Assembly (NCBI RefSeq): GCF_042683165.1 | Contig: NZ_JBHUIZ010000009.1 | Location: 1-64,000, forward strand | Length of the DNA: 64,000 nt | Direction: 5' to 3' | Source: Tigheibacillus halophilus | GTDB taxonomy: Bacteria > Bacillota > Bacilli > Bacillales > Amphibacillaceae | Shown: in pieces, positions 26,901-35,800 of the stretch | Numbering within the stretch: position 1 is the first letter of the stretch | Layout of the letters: every line of letters begins with the position of its first letter | Translations under genes and position numbers: made by a program | The notes under the pieces: model-generated | Told to the model about the DNA's origin: nothing | Seen by the model: the letters and a program-made list of their open reading frames with translations, nothing else | The model's database searches: none

Positions 26901-27561
26901 AAAAGAAAAACAAGAAATTGTCATTCAGGGCGAGGTAGAGCAGAAGACATACAATGCGCCATACAATGCGCGTTTGAAGGTTGCTGTAGGTGACGAGGTT
27001 ACCGCTGGCCAAGAATTGACAGAAGGATCGGTAGACCCGAAAGAGTTGATCCGCGTTCGTGGAGTCGAGGGTGTACAGGATTACCTGTTGAAAGAAGTGC
27101 AGCGTGTATATCGTATGCAGGGTGTTGAAATCGGCGATAAGCACGTTGAAGTCATGGTCCGTCAAATGCTGCGTAAAGTGCGTGTGGCGGATTCGGGAGA
27201 TACAGATGTGCTGCCAGGTTCACTGCTGGAAATCCATCAATTTAAAGAAGCGAACCGCCAAGTGCTTAAAGAAGGCAGACAGCCTGCAATCGGCAAGCCA
27301 GTTCTGCTCGGTATCACGAAAGCATCGCTTGAAACAGACTCCTTCTTATCAGCTGCTTCCTTCCAGGAGACCACGAGAGTGCTTACGGATGCGGCAATCA
27401 AAGGGAAACGTGATGAGTTGCTTGGCCTGAAAGAAAATGTTATTATCGGCAAACTGGTTCCTGCTGGAACTGGAATGCAGCGTTACAGAAAAATACAGGC
27501 TCCTGCATTTGAAACAGCTGAAGATGCTGAAACTGCAGAAGCTGAAGAAACAATGCAATAA
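23950..27561 (+). CDS. rpoC: DNA-directed RNA polymerase beta-prime subunit
   Basis: A 1203-residue beta-prime subunit. An N-terminal zinc site (CHCGK...CDRC, about 60-78), the catalytic NADFDGD at residues 447-453 carrying the Mg-binding aspartates, and a second zinc site (CNTKHGVCKKC) are all intact. The TTG start at 23950 follows AAGGGAGGT and gives the family N-terminus. It is co-transcribed with rpoB. Confidence 0.98.
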   Translation: MIDVNNFEYMKIGLASPEKIRSWSYGEVKKPETINYRTLKPEKDGLFCERIFGPTKDWECHCGKYKRVRYKGVVCDRCGVEVTKSKVRRERMGHIELAAPVSHIWYFKGIPSRMGLVLDMSPRALEEVIYFAAYIVTEPGSTPLEKKQLLSEKEYRAYYDKYGNTFKAQMGAEAIRKLLEDIDSEKEVHALREELQSAQGQRRTRAIKRLEVLEAFRHSGNEPSWMVLDVLPVIPPEIRPMVQLDGGRFATSDLNDLYRRVINRNNRLKRLLDLGAPSIIVQNEKRMLQEAVDALIDNGRRGRPVTGPGNRPLKSLSHMLKGKQGRFRQNLLGKRVDYSGRSVIIVGPHLKMYQCGLPREMALELFKPFVMKELVAKGIAHNIKSAKRKIERFHPDVWDILEDVIKEHPVLLNRAPTLHRLGIQAFEPTLVEGRAIRLHPLVCTAYNADFDGDQMAVHVPLSAEAQAEARLLMLAAQNILNPKDGKPVVTPSQDMVLGNYYLTMEREGAVGEGAVFKDINEALVAYHNGYVHFHTRIAVAASSVNNETFTEEQKNMLLLTTVGKLMFNEILSDSFPYINEPTKFNLEVKTPEKYFVPNGTNIKEEIKSREIVKPFKKGFLGDIIAEVFKRFKISETSKMLDRMKDLGFKHSTTAGMTVGVSDIVVLSDKQEILDESQKKVDKVLKQFRRGLITEEERYDRVISIWSQAKDTIQDRLMKSLDERNPIFMMSDSGARGNASNFTQLAGMRGLMANPAGRIIELPIKSSFREGLTVLEYFISTHGARKGLADTALKTADSGYLTRRLVDVAQDVIVREDDCGTDRGLTVEALTDGSEMIEPLIDRLIGRTAFETVKHPETGDIIVDKNEVITEGQAKEITEAGIEAVIIRTAFTCNTKHGVCKKCYGRNLATGDEVEVGEAVGIIAAQSIGEPGTQLTMRTFHTGGVAGDDITQGLPRIQELFEARNPKGQAVISEIYGTVLEINGEKEKQEIVIQGEVEQKTYNAPYNARLKVAVGDEVTAGQELTEGSVDPKELIRVRGVEGVQDYLLKEVQRVYRMQGVEIGDKHVEVMVRQMLRKVRVADSGDTDVLPGSLLEIHQFKEANRQVLKEGRQPAIGKPVLLGITKASLETDSFLSAASFQETTRVLTDAAIKGKRDELLGLKENVIIGKLVPAGTGMQRYRKIQAPAFETAEDAETAEAEETMQ

Positions 27562-27640
27562 CATGAATCTCCGGTCTGTTTGACTCCATATTATGTCAGA
27601 AGATGAAATGGAGATAGACGGTTTTTCCAAAAAAGTTGTC

Positions 27641-27684
27641 GGAATGGAAACCAAATCGCGGCGCTGCGGACGGTTTCCATTTCC
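27641..27684 (+). promoter_or_regulatory. Large hairpin after rpoC
   Basis: GGAATGGAAACC (27641-27652) pairs with GGTTTCCATTTCC (27672-27684) with a one-base bulge; the loop is GC-rich. There is no T run. It lies between rpoC and the next promoter and may be a 3'-end stability or processing element. Confidence 0.5.
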
Positions 27685-27719
27685 GCACGCTATTTTGGAT
27701 GCAAATTACAAAGAATAAG

Positions 27720-27748
27720 TTGACATTAGAAAACGGGAATGATAATAT
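27720..27748 (+). promoter_or_regulatory. SigA promoter of the L7Ae-like gene and str operon
   Basis: TTGACA (27720-27725) and TAATAT (27743-27748) are 17 bp apart, 50 bp before the next start. It probably drives ybxF-rpsL-rpsG-fusA. Confidence 0.8.
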
Positions 27749-27797
27749 ATTCAAGGTGATTCCGTTTCATGCTTGTTGCTTTGGAGGATATGAACAA

Positions 27798-28076
27798 ATG
27801 TCTTATGAAAAAGTATTGCAAGTTAAAACATGTGTCATTATCGGAACAAAGCAAACGCTGAAAGCGATGAAAAACGATGAAGTCAGTTCTGTTTTTCTTG
27901 CGGAAGATGCAGATATCCATATCATACAGAAAGTTGCCCGTCTGGCGGAAAAGCTGGGAATACCATGTGAACGTGTAGCATCCATGGAGAAACTTGGGCG
28001 TGCTTGCGGAATCGATGTGGGGGCAGCAGCGGTTGCTGTAAAAAAGCCGGGTTTTGATGAGGGTGTAACCTCATGA
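27798..28076 (+). CDS. ybxF: L7Ae-family k-turn RNA-binding protein (YbxF)
   Basis: A 92-residue member of the L7Ae/L30e family; IIGTKQTLKAMKNDEV and the final IDVGAAAVAV are typical. B. subtilis YbxF binds kink-turn RNA and associates with ribosomes in vivo. The ATG at 27798 follows TTGGAGGAT. Its place before rpsL is conserved. The C-terminus is about ten residues longer than B. subtilis YbxF. Confidence 0.9.
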   Translation: MSYEKVLQVKTCVIIGTKQTLKAMKNDEVSSVFLAEDADIHIIQKVARLAEKLGIPCERVASMEKLGRACGIDVGAAAVAVKKPGFDEGVTS

Positions 28077-28188
28077 AGGCTTTGTTTTTTACCCAAATAT
28101 GAACCGCCTGGATGTGTGGCATTACAAAACACGCAACAGACGTGGCTCATTGGTTTTATTCATATTCAAGGAAGGGAGGAAAATAGAG

Positions 28189-28605
28189 ATGCCTACTATT
28201 AATCAGCTCGTGCGCAAGGGTCGTGTAAGCAAGCCAAAAAAATCCGACTCTCCAGCACTGAACAAAGGCTATAACAGCTTCAAAAAGAGACTTACTGATG
28301 TAGACTCTCCACAAAAACGCGGGGTTTGTACTCGTGTCGGCACACTGACACCGAAAAAACCAAACTCTGCATTGCGTAAATATGCTCGTGTTCGTTTGTC
28401 TAACAATATGGAAGTGACTGCCTACATTCCAGGAATTGGTCATAACCTGCAAGAACACAGTGTTGTATTGCTTCGTGGAGGCCGTGTAAAAGACTTGCCA
28501 GGGGTACGCTATCACATCGTTCGTGGTGCGCTTGACACTGCTGGTGTTGAAGGACGTGCACAAGGACGTTCTAAATACGGTACAAAGAGACCAAAGAAAA
28601 AATAA
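28189..28605 (+). CDS. rpsL: 30S ribosomal protein S12
   Basis: A 138-residue S12 protein of the decoding centre. The LTPKKPNSALRK loop, where streptomycin resistance mutations arise, carries the wild-type lysine. The ATG at 28189 follows GAAGGGAGGA. First ribosomal gene of the str operon. Confidence 0.97.
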   Translation: MPTINQLVRKGRVSKPKKSDSPALNKGYNSFKKRLTDVDSPQKRGVCTRVGTLTPKKPNSALRKYARVRLSNNMEVTAYIPGIGHNLQEHSVVLLRGGRVKDLPGVRYHIVRGALDTAGVEGRAQGRSKYGTKRPKKK

Positions 28606-28639
28606 TTTCATAAAAAACTAATTGAAAGGAGGGGGACTC

Positions 28640-29110
28640 ATGCCAAGAAAAGGACCAGTACCAAAGCGTGATGTTTTGCCGGATCCTCTCTATAAATCAA
28701 AATTGGTAACCCGCTTGATCAATCAAATTATGGTGGATGGCCAAAGAGGTAAAGCACAAAAAATTCTTTATAAGGCTTTCGAACTTGTTGGAGAAAGAAG
28801 TGGCCAGCAGGCAATGGACGTTTTCGAACAAGCAATGAAGAATGTAATGCCAGTACTTGAAGTACGAGCACGCCGTGTCGGGGGATCAAACTATCAAGTA
28901 CCAATGGAAGTACGCCCTGAACGCCGTCAAACGCTAGGCCTTCGTTACATTGTGAACTATTCCCGCCTGCGCGGTGAAAAAACAATGGAAGAACGTTTGG
29001 CTAACGAAATCCTTGATGCTTCCAACAACACTGGTGCATCTGTGAAAAAACGCGAAGAAATGCATAAAATGGCTGAAGCCAATAAAGCATTCGCACATTA
29101 CCGTTGGTAA
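28640..29110 (+). CDS. rpsG: 30S ribosomal protein S7
   Basis: A 156-residue S7 protein (MPRKGPVPKRDVLPDP at the N-terminus), which nucleates 30S head assembly. The ATG at 28640 follows GAAAGGAGGGGG. It lies between rpsL and fusA as usual. Confidence 0.97.
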   Translation: MPRKGPVPKRDVLPDPLYKSKLVTRLINQIMVDGQRGKAQKILYKAFELVGERSGQQAMDVFEQAMKNVMPVLEVRARRVGGSNYQVPMEVRPERRQTLGLRYIVNYSRLRGEKTMEERLANEILDASNNTGASVKKREEMHKMAEANKAFAHYRW

Positions 29111-29155
29111 TCACAAACGAAATATTGAACTTTTCAATAGGAAGGAGAAGAATAC

Positions 29156-31234
29156 ATGGCTAGAGAGTTCTCCTTGGAAAAGACACGTAACATTGGGATC
29201 ATGGCGCATATTGATGCCGGTAAGACTACCACAACGGAACGTATTCTTTTCTATACAGGACGTATTCACAAAATCGGTGAAACCCATGAAGGTGCATCTC
29301 AGATGGACTGGATGGAACAAGAGCAAGAACGCGGTATAACCATCACATCTGCTGCAACAACAGCTTCATGGAAAAACCATCGTATCAATATTATTGATAC
29401 ACCAGGCCACGTGGACTTTACCGTGGAAGTTGAACGTTCCTTGCGTGTGCTTGACGGAGCTGTTACAGTTCTTGATGCGCAATCAGGTGTAGAACCACAA
29501 ACCGAAACGGTTTGGCGCCAAGCAACAACTTATGGTGTACCACGTATCGTCTTCATTAATAAAATGGATAAAATCGGTGCGGATTTCCTTTATTCTACTG
29601 GAACATTGAAGGAGCGTCTGGGTGCCAACGCACACCCAATCCAATTGCCAATCGGCGCAGAAGATCAATTCGATGGCATCATCGACTTGATTAACATGGA
29701 AGCCCACTTCTATCTGGATGATCTCGGAACAAAAGATGAGTCTAAAGAAATTCCTGAGGAATACATGGAAAAAGCAGAAGAGCTGCGTGCTTCTTTGATC
29801 GAAGCTGTTTCCGAACTGGATGAAGATTTGATGATGAAGTATCTCGAAGGAGAAGAAATATCCAACGAGGAACTCAAAAATGCAATCCGCAAAGCGACAT
29901 TGGCAGTAGAATTCTACCCGGTACTATGCGGTTCAGCGTTTAAAAACAAAGGTGTTCAGCTCATGCTTGATGCTGTCATCGATTATTTACCAGCACCAAC
30001 TGATGTGGCTGCCATTGAAGGTATCGTTCCTGATACAGAAGAAAAGGTTACTCGTCCATCAGACGATAAAGCGCCTTTCTCCGCATTGGCATTTAAAGTC
30101 ATGACAGATCCATATGTTGGTAAACTGACATTCTTCCGGGTGTATTCTGGTACACTGGATTCCGGATCCTATGTCAAAAACTCTGTGAAGGATAAGCGCG
30201 AACGTGTCGGACGAATTCTGCAGATGCACGCGAACCACAGAGAAGAGATTTCAACGGTTTATTCTGGAGAAATCGCTGCAGCTGTTGGATTGAAAGATAC
30301 TGGCACGGGTGATACGCTGTGTGATGAAAAGGATCTTGTTATCCTGGAATCTATGGAATTCCCAGAACCGGTTATTTCAGTGGCTATTGAGCCAAAGACA
30401 AAAGCAGACCAAGACAAAATGGGTATCGCTTTAGGGAAATTAGCTGAAGAAGACCCTACTTTCAAAACAGAAACGAATCCTGAAACTGGGCAGACAATCA
30501 TCTCCGGAATGGGAGAATTGCACCTGGATATCATCGTTGACCGTCTGAAACGCGAATTCAGAGTTGAAGCGAACGTTGGCGCACCTCAGGTTGCGTATCG
30601 CGAAACATTCCGCAGTGCGGCAGATGTAGAAGGAAAATTCGTTCGCCAATCTGGTGGACGTGGACAATACGGTCACGTTTGGATCAAATTTGAACCAAAT
30701 GAAGAGGGTGCCGGATTCGAATTCCAAAACAAGATTGTCGGTGGTGTCGTACCTCGTGAATACATTCCGGCTGTTGAAGCAGGAGTGAAAGAGGCAATGG
30801 CGAACGGTGTATTGGCCGGTTATCCATTGATCGATGTAAAAGCTTCATTGTTTGATGGTAGCTACCATGATGTCGACTCTAACGAGATGGCATTTAAAGT
30901 TGCTGCATCTATGGCATTGAAAGCTGCGAAAAACAAATGTAACCCAGTTATTTTGGAACCGATCGAAAAAGTTGAAATCACTATTCCTGAAGAATATATG
31001 GGCGATATCATGGGTGATGTAACTTCCCGCCGCGGACGCGTGGAGGGAATGGATGCTCGTGGAAACGCACAGATCATCAGAGCGTTTGTACCGCTTTCCG
31101 AAATGTTTGGTTACGCAACAGCTTTGCGTTCCAATACACAAGGCCGCGGAACTTACTCCATGCATTTTGATCATTACGAAGAAGTGCCAAAGAGCATCTC
31201 TGAAGAAATTATCAAGAAAAATGCCGGTGAATGA
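29156..31234 (+). CDS. fusA: Elongation factor G
   Basis: A 692-residue translocase GTPase with G1 AHIDAGKTT near residue 17, G3 DTPGHVDF and G4 NKMD, followed by domains II-V. It drives ribosomal translocation. Length and sequence match B. subtilis FusA. AGGAAGGAG precedes the ATG. Confidence 0.98.
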   Translation: MAREFSLEKTRNIGIMAHIDAGKTTTTERILFYTGRIHKIGETHEGASQMDWMEQEQERGITITSAATTASWKNHRINIIDTPGHVDFTVEVERSLRVLDGAVTVLDAQSGVEPQTETVWRQATTYGVPRIVFINKMDKIGADFLYSTGTLKERLGANAHPIQLPIGAEDQFDGIIDLINMEAHFYLDDLGTKDESKEIPEEYMEKAEELRASLIEAVSELDEDLMMKYLEGEEISNEELKNAIRKATLAVEFYPVLCGSAFKNKGVQLMLDAVIDYLPAPTDVAAIEGIVPDTEEKVTRPSDDKAPFSALAFKVMTDPYVGKLTFFRVYSGTLDSGSYVKNSVKDKRERVGRILQMHANHREEISTVYSGEIAAAVGLKDTGTGDTLCDEKDLVILESMEFPEPVISVAIEPKTKADQDKMGIALGKLAEEDPTFKTETNPETGQTIISGMGELHLDIIVDRLKREFRVEANVGAPQVAYRETFRSAADVEGKFVRQSGGRGQYGHVWIKFEPNEEGAGFEFQNKIVGGVVPREYIPAVEAGVKEAMANGVLAGYPLIDVKASLFDGSYHDVDSNEMAFKVAASMALKAAKNKCNPVILEPIEKVEITIPEEYMGDIMGDVTSRRGRVEGMDARGNAQIIRAFVPLSEMFGYATALRSNTQGRGTYSMHFDHYEEVPKSISEEIIKKNAGE

Positions 31235-31347
31235 TTGATTTTTTCTAAATACTAAAGTATAACTTTTAGTAAAGGCTCCGGCATTTTCTAGAAATGCCAG
31301 AGACCACCAAAAAAATTAATGCTTACTTATCAAAGGAGGAAATATAA

Positions 31348-32538
31348 ATGGCTAAAGAAAAATTTGACCGCTCCAAATCGCACGTTAACATTGGTACAAT
31401 TGGACACGTTGACCATGGTAAAACTACTTTGACTGCAGCAATTACAACTGTAATGCATAAGAAATCCGGTAAAGGTACTGCTATGGCATATGACCAAATC
31501 GATGGAGCACCAGAAGAAAAAGAACGTGGAATCACAATCGCTACTTCTCACGTAGAGTATGAAACTGACACTCGTCACTATGCTCACGTTGACTGCCCAG
31601 GCCACGCTGACTATGTTAAAAACATGATCACTGGTGCTGCACAAATGGACGGAGCTATCCTTGTTGTATCTGCAGCTGATGGCCCTATGCCACAAACTCG
31701 TGAACACATTCTGCTTTCCCGCAACGTTGGTGTACCTGCAATTGTTGTATTCTTGAACAAAGTAGATATGGTTGACGACGAAGAATTACTTGAATTGGTA
31801 GAAATGGAAGTTCGCGATCTGTTAACTGAGTATGAATTCCCTGGCGATGATGTACCAGTTGTGAAAGGTTCAGCATTGAAAGCTCTTGAAGGCGATGCTG
31901 AATATGAAGAAAGAATCGTTGAATTGATGAATGCAGTTGATGAATATATCCCAACTCCAGAACGTGACACTGACAAGCCATTCATGATGCCTGTAGAGGA
32001 TGTATTCTCTATCACTGGCCGTGGTACAGTTGCAACTGGCCGTGTAGAACGCGGACAAGTTAAAGTCGGTGACGAAGTGGAAGTTATCGGTTTGGCTGAA
32101 GAAGCTAAGAAAACAACTGTAACTGGTGTGGAAATGTTCCGTAAGCTTCTTGACTATGCTGAAGCTGGAGATAACATCGGTGCGTTGCTTCGTGGTGTGA
32201 ACCGTGAAGAAATCAACCGTGGTCAAGTACTTGCTAAGCCAGGTTCGATCACTCCACACACACAGTTCAAAGCTGAAGTTTATGTATTGTCAAAAGAAGA
32301 AGGTGGGCGTCATACACCATTTTTCACTAACTACCGTCCACAGTTTTACTTCCGTACTACGGATGTAACTGGTGTTATCACACTTCCAGAAGGAACTGAA
32401 ATGGTAATGCCTGGAGACAACATTGAAATGAACGTTTCTTTGATTTCTCCAATCGCTATTGAAGATGGTACTCGTTTCTCTATCCGTGAAGGCGGACGTA
32501 CTGTTGGATCTGGCGTTGTAACAGTAATCGAAAAATAA
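31348..32538 (+). CDS. tuf: Elongation factor Tu
   Basis: A 396-residue GTPase delivering aminoacyl-tRNA: G1 GHVDHGKTT near residue 18, DCPGHADY and NKVD. AAAGGAGGAAA precedes the ATG. It is probably transcribed both with fusA and on its own. A strong terminator follows. The hairpin TCCGGCATTT/AAATGCCAGA lies in the fusA-tuf gap. Confidence 0.98.
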   Translation: MAKEKFDRSKSHVNIGTIGHVDHGKTTLTAAITTVMHKKSGKGTAMAYDQIDGAPEEKERGITIATSHVEYETDTRHYAHVDCPGHADYVKNMITGAAQMDGAILVVSAADGPMPQTREHILLSRNVGVPAIVVFLNKVDMVDDEELLELVEMEVRDLLTEYEFPGDDVPVVKGSALKALEGDAEYEERIVELMNAVDEYIPTPERDTDKPFMMPVEDVFSITGRGTVATGRVERGQVKVGDEVEVIGLAEEAKKTTVTGVEMFRKLLDYAEAGDNIGALLRGVNREEINRGQVLAKPGSITPHTQFKAEVYVLSKEEGGRHTPFFTNYRPQFYFRTTDVTGVITLPEGTEMVMPGDNIEMNVSLISPIAIEDGTRFSIREGGRTVGSGVVTVIEK

Positions 32539-32555
32539 TTTGTTTCATATAAAGG

Positions 32556-32590
32556 CAGGTGGCACCCCGGGAAATGCCGCCTGTTTTTTT
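32556..32590 (+). terminator. Terminator after tuf
   Basis: CAGGTGGCA (32556-32564) pairs with TGCCGCCTG (32575-32583, one T-G mismatch position), followed by seven T residues. It ends the str operon. Confidence 0.9.
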
Positions 32591-32730
32591 GTTTTCTCTA
32601 TCTAAAACAATCGCCAGTTTTTAAACGCATGTTTTCCTTCGATATTTGTGCATCTGTCCAAAAATATTCCATAAAAATTTCCTGTGATAATATCCCCTAA
32701 ACTTTCCCAATAAAAAATTCCCGCGACTCC

Positions 32731-32759
32731 TTGCATTCCAAGACAATAGTTTGTATAAT
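32731..32759 (+). promoter_or_regulatory. SigA promoter 1 of the S10 operon
   Basis: TTGCAT (32731-32736) and TATAAT (32754-32759) are 17 bp apart, about 210 bp before rpsJ. The stretch 32591-32730 shows no gene. Confidence 0.8.
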
Positions 32760-32814
32760 ACATAGATGTGCAATCCTTGTAGCTTTTTGTGAAAAAAGCT
32801 GAAAAAAGGTTGCT

Positions 32815-32844
32815 TTGACCGCATTTCTTCTATATAATAATAAT
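32815..32844 (+). promoter_or_regulatory. SigA promoter 2 of the S10 operon
   Basis: TTGACC (32815-32820) and TAATAA (32838-32843) are 17 bp apart, 84 bp downstream of promoter 1. Tandem promoters suit a highly expressed operon. Confidence 0.6.
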
Positions 32845-32871
32845 GTTGGTCATAAAAGGCGATGATGTGGA

Positions 32872-32920
32872 AGGTTGTTGGCACACCCGGCCCCTTTGCC
32901 ATGGCGGGCGTGCGAAGAAA
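32872..32920 (+). promoter_or_regulatory. Structured leader of the S10 operon
   Basis: GCAC-x-CCCG pairs with CGGG-x-GTGC across about 32880-32915, with a pyrimidine-rich loop, upstream of the rpsJ ribosome site. It resembles conserved S10-operon leaders of Bacilli by recall. Regulation by a ribosomal protein such as L4 is inference. Confidence 0.45.
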
Positions 32921-32969
32921 TTTCCGCGGAGTTAGTCTATTACAAAATGGACGAAAAGGAGGGAAAGTA

Positions 32970-33278
32970 ATGGCAAAAGAGAAAATCAGAATTCGTTTAA
33001 AAGCTTATGATCACCGCATTCTTGATCAATCAGCTGAAAAAATCGTAGATACTGCAAAACGTTCCGGTGCAGGTGTTTCCGGTCCGATCCCGCTTCCTAC
33101 CGAGAAGTCGGTATATACAGTGTTACGTGCGGTCCATAAATACAAGGATTCGCGTGAACAATTCGAAATGCGTACTCATAAACGCTTGATCGACATTGTC
33201 AATCCAACACCACAAACAGTCGATTCGCTAATGCGATTGGATCTGCCATCTGGTGTTGACATTGAAATCAAACTATAA
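32970..33278 (+). CDS. rpsJ: 30S ribosomal protein S10
   Basis: A 102-residue S10 protein; also the NusE partner of NusB in rRNA antitermination (family knowledge). The ATG at 32970 follows AAAGGAGGGAAAG and gives MAKEKIRIRLKAYDH. Upstream in-frame codons would start in the leader hairpin. First gene of the S10-spc-alpha cluster. Confidence 0.97.
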   Translation: MAKEKIRIRLKAYDHRILDQSAEKIVDTAKRSGAGVSGPIPLPTEKSVYTVLRAVHKYKDSREQFEMRTHKRLIDIVNPTPQTVDSLMRLDLPSGVDIEIKL

Positions 33279-33305
33279 TTTTTTAATTCATAGGAGGTGT
33301 AACGG

Positions 33306-33935
33306 ATGACGAAAGGAATCTTAGGTCGTAAAATCGGCATGACGCAACTGTTTTCCGAAGAAGGAGAATTGGTCCCTGTAACAGTAGTTCAAGCTGAGCC
33401 GAATGTTGTACTGCAAAAGCGTACAATGGAAAATGACGGGTATGAAGCGATCCAATTAGGTTTCGCTGATGAAAAAGAATCTCAAACGAACAAAGCGAAA
33501 AAGGGCCATGCTGCAAAAGCGAACACAACCCCTAAGCGCTACATTCGTGAAATCCGTAACGCTAAACTTGACGAATATGAAGTAGGTCAAGAAATCAGCG
33601 TTGAGATTTTTGGAGCAGGTGAAAAGGTTGATGTAACTGGAACTTCTAAAGGTAAAGGATTCCAAGGTGCAATCAAACGTCATAATCAATCCCGCGGGCC
33701 AATGGGGCACGGTTCCCATTATCATAGAGCACCAGGTTCAATGGGCTCCATCGATGCAATGCGCGTATTCCCTGGTAAAAAATTGCCGGGTCATATGGGA
33801 TCTGAAAAAATCACCGTTCAAAACCTTGACATTGTCAGTGTAGATACTGAACGTAATCTTTTGCTTATCAAAGGAAATATTCCTGGTGCAAAAAAATCGT
33901 TCGTTAAGATCACAAGTGCAGTTAAGGCTAAATAA
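33306..33935 (+). CDS. rplC: 50S ribosomal protein L3
   Basis: A 209-residue L3 protein with the N-terminal KGILGRKIGMTQLF signature and the long loop reaching the peptidyl-transferase centre. TAGGAGGTG precedes the ATG. Second gene of the S10 operon. Confidence 0.97.
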   Translation: MTKGILGRKIGMTQLFSEEGELVPVTVVQAEPNVVLQKRTMENDGYEAIQLGFADEKESQTNKAKKGHAAKANTTPKRYIREIRNAKLDEYEVGQEISVEIFGAGEKVDVTGTSKGKGFQGAIKRHNQSRGPMGHGSHYHRAPGSMGSIDAMRVFPGKKLPGHMGSEKITVQNLDIVSVDTERNLLLIKGNIPGAKKSFVKITSAVKAK

Positions 33936-33961
33936 TCACATATATGAAGGGAGGATATGTC

Positions 33962-34585
33962 ATGCCTAAAGTAGCACTATACAAACAAGATGGCTCCCAA
34001 GCCGGAGACATCGAACTAAATGATGCTGTATTTGGTATCGAGCCGAATACACATGTATTAAACGAAGCGGTAATCATGCAGCGGGCTTCCTTGAGACAAG
34101 GAACTCATTCTGTTAAAAATCGCTCTGAAGTACGCGGCGGTGGCCGTAAACCATGGCGTCAAAAAGGAACCGGCCGTGCTCGCCAAGGATCCATCAGGTC
34201 GCCACAGTGGGTTGGCGGTGGAGTTGTTTTCGGACCAACACCACGCAGCTACAGCTATAAGCTTCCTAAAAAAGTACGCCGTTTAGCACTGAAATCAGCG
34301 CTATCTTCTAAAGTGCAGGAAAACAGTGCAGTCGTGTTGGAAGCATTGGCATTTGATGCACCTAAGACAAAACAAGTCGTAAGTATGCTGCAGGCATTGA
34401 ACGTGGATGCGAAAGCATTGATCGTTCTTGCAGAGAAAGATGAAAACATCTTGCGCTCAGCAAACAACCTGCAAAATGTAAAAGTTCTCACGCTAAGCGA
34501 AGTGAACGTACTGGACTTGCTTACGCATGACAAGCTGATCTTGACAAAAGAAGCAGCTGAAAAAGCAGGGGAGGTGCTCGCGTAA
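33962..34585 (+). CDS. rplD: 50S ribosomal protein L4
   Basis: A 207-residue L4 protein. The extended loop (RGGGRKPWRQKGTGRARQG, about residues 58-76) lines the exit tunnel. The ATG at 33962 follows GAAGGGAGG. Its stop overlaps the rplW start by one base, indicating coupling. Confidence 0.97.
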   Translation: MPKVALYKQDGSQAGDIELNDAVFGIEPNTHVLNEAVIMQRASLRQGTHSVKNRSEVRGGGRKPWRQKGTGRARQGSIRSPQWVGGGVVFGPTPRSYSYKLPKKVRRLALKSALSSKVQENSAVVLEALAFDAPKTKQVVSMLQALNVDAKALIVLAEKDENILRSANNLQNVKVLTLSEVNVLDLLTHDKLILTKEAAEKAGEVLA

Positions 34586-34872
34586 TGAATGAACCACGTG
34601 ATATTATCAAGCGCCCGATCATTACAGAACGTTCTGCTGATTTGATGGCAGACAAGAAATACACTTTTGAAGTGAGCCCTAAGGCAAACAAGACACAAAT
34701 CAAACAGGCAATTGAAAGTATTTTTGGCGTGAAGGTCGTTAAAATCAACACAACTAACGTCAAAGGTAAATTCAAGCGCATGGGTCGTTACGCAGGATAT
34801 CGTTCCGACCGTAAAAAAGCTATCGTTCAGCTTTCTGAAGACAGTAAAGAACTGGAATTCTTTGAAGCTTAA
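34585..34872 (+). CDS. rplW: 50S ribosomal protein L23
   Basis: A 95-residue L23 protein near the exit-tunnel mouth, a docking point for trigger factor and SRP in this family. It starts on the last base of the rplD stop codon. Confidence 0.96.
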   Translation: MNEPRDIIKRPIITERSADLMADKKYTFEVSPKANKTQIKQAIESIFGVKVVKINTTNVKGKFKRMGRYAGYRSDRKKAIVQLSEDSKELEFFEA

Positions 34873-34903
34873 TTGAAATCATTCGTGAAGGAGGGAAACC
34901 AAG

Positions 34904-35734
34904 ATGGCGATAAAAAAATTCAGACCTACTTCTAATGGTAGAAGAAACATGTCTGTCTCTGACTTCGCAGAAATCACGACAGACCAACCAGAAAAATCAC
35001 TATTAGCTCCGTTGTCTAAACGTGGCGGACGTAACCATCAAGGTAAATTGACGGTTCGTCATCAGGGTGGCGGACATAAGCGTCAATACCGTATTATCGA
35101 CTTTAAACGCGATAAAGATGGTATACCAGGACGCGTTGCCACAATTGAGTATGATCCAAACCGTTCAGCGAATATTGCATTGATTCATTATGTAGACGGT
35201 GAAAAACGCTACATTTTGGCTCCAAAAGGCTTGAAAGTCGACCAGGTCATCGAATCTGGTATTGACGCTGATATCAAACTGGGGAACGCTCTTCCGTTGA
35301 AAAACATCCCAGTGGGTACGATCATCCATAATGTTGAATTGAAACCAGGACGCGGCGGACAGCTTGCTCGCTCAGCCGGTGCTGAAGCACAAATCCTTGG
35401 ACGCGAAGACAAATATGTATTGGTACGTTTGGCTTCAGGTGAATCCCGCTTGATCCTTGGCACTTGCCGTGCGACTGTGGGTCAGGTCGGCAACATCGAA
35501 CATGAACTTGTACGCGTTGGTAAAGCAGGACGCTCCCGCTGGCTCGGAGTTCGCCCGACAGTACGCGGTTCTGTTATGAACCCTAACGATCACCCACACG
35601 GTGGTGGTGAAGGACGCGCGCCTATCGGCCGTAAATCACCAATGTCTCCATGGGGTAAACCGACACTTGGCTACAAAACACGTAAACGCAACAAGCAATC
35701 TGATAAATATATTGTTCGCAAACGTAAAAAATAA
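34904..35734 (+). CDS. rplB: 50S ribosomal protein L2
   Basis: A 276-residue L2 protein with the conserved C-terminal MNPNDHPHGGGEGRAPIG segment containing the histidine near the peptidyl-transferase centre. GAAGGAGGGAAA precedes the ATG. Full family length. Confidence 0.98.
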   Translation: MAIKKFRPTSNGRRNMSVSDFAEITTDQPEKSLLAPLSKRGGRNHQGKLTVRHQGGGHKRQYRIIDFKRDKDGIPGRVATIEYDPNRSANIALIHYVDGEKRYILAPKGLKVDQVIESGIDADIKLGNALPLKNIPVGTIIHNVELKPGRGGQLARSAGAEAQILGREDKYVLVRLASGESRLILGTCRATVGQVGNIEHELVRVGKAGRSRWLGVRPTVRGSVMNPNDHPHGGGEGRAPIGRKSPMSPWGKPTLGYKTRKRNKQSDKYIVRKRKK

Positions 35735-35800
35735 TTGGGCTGAAGCAGGAAATGAATTATTTCTTCCTTCTGCCCTCCAACTCTGGAAGGAGGCTTATCC

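Noticed and set aside
28189..28605. Streptomycin-resistance change in rpsL
   Set aside because: The PKKPNS loop is wild type.
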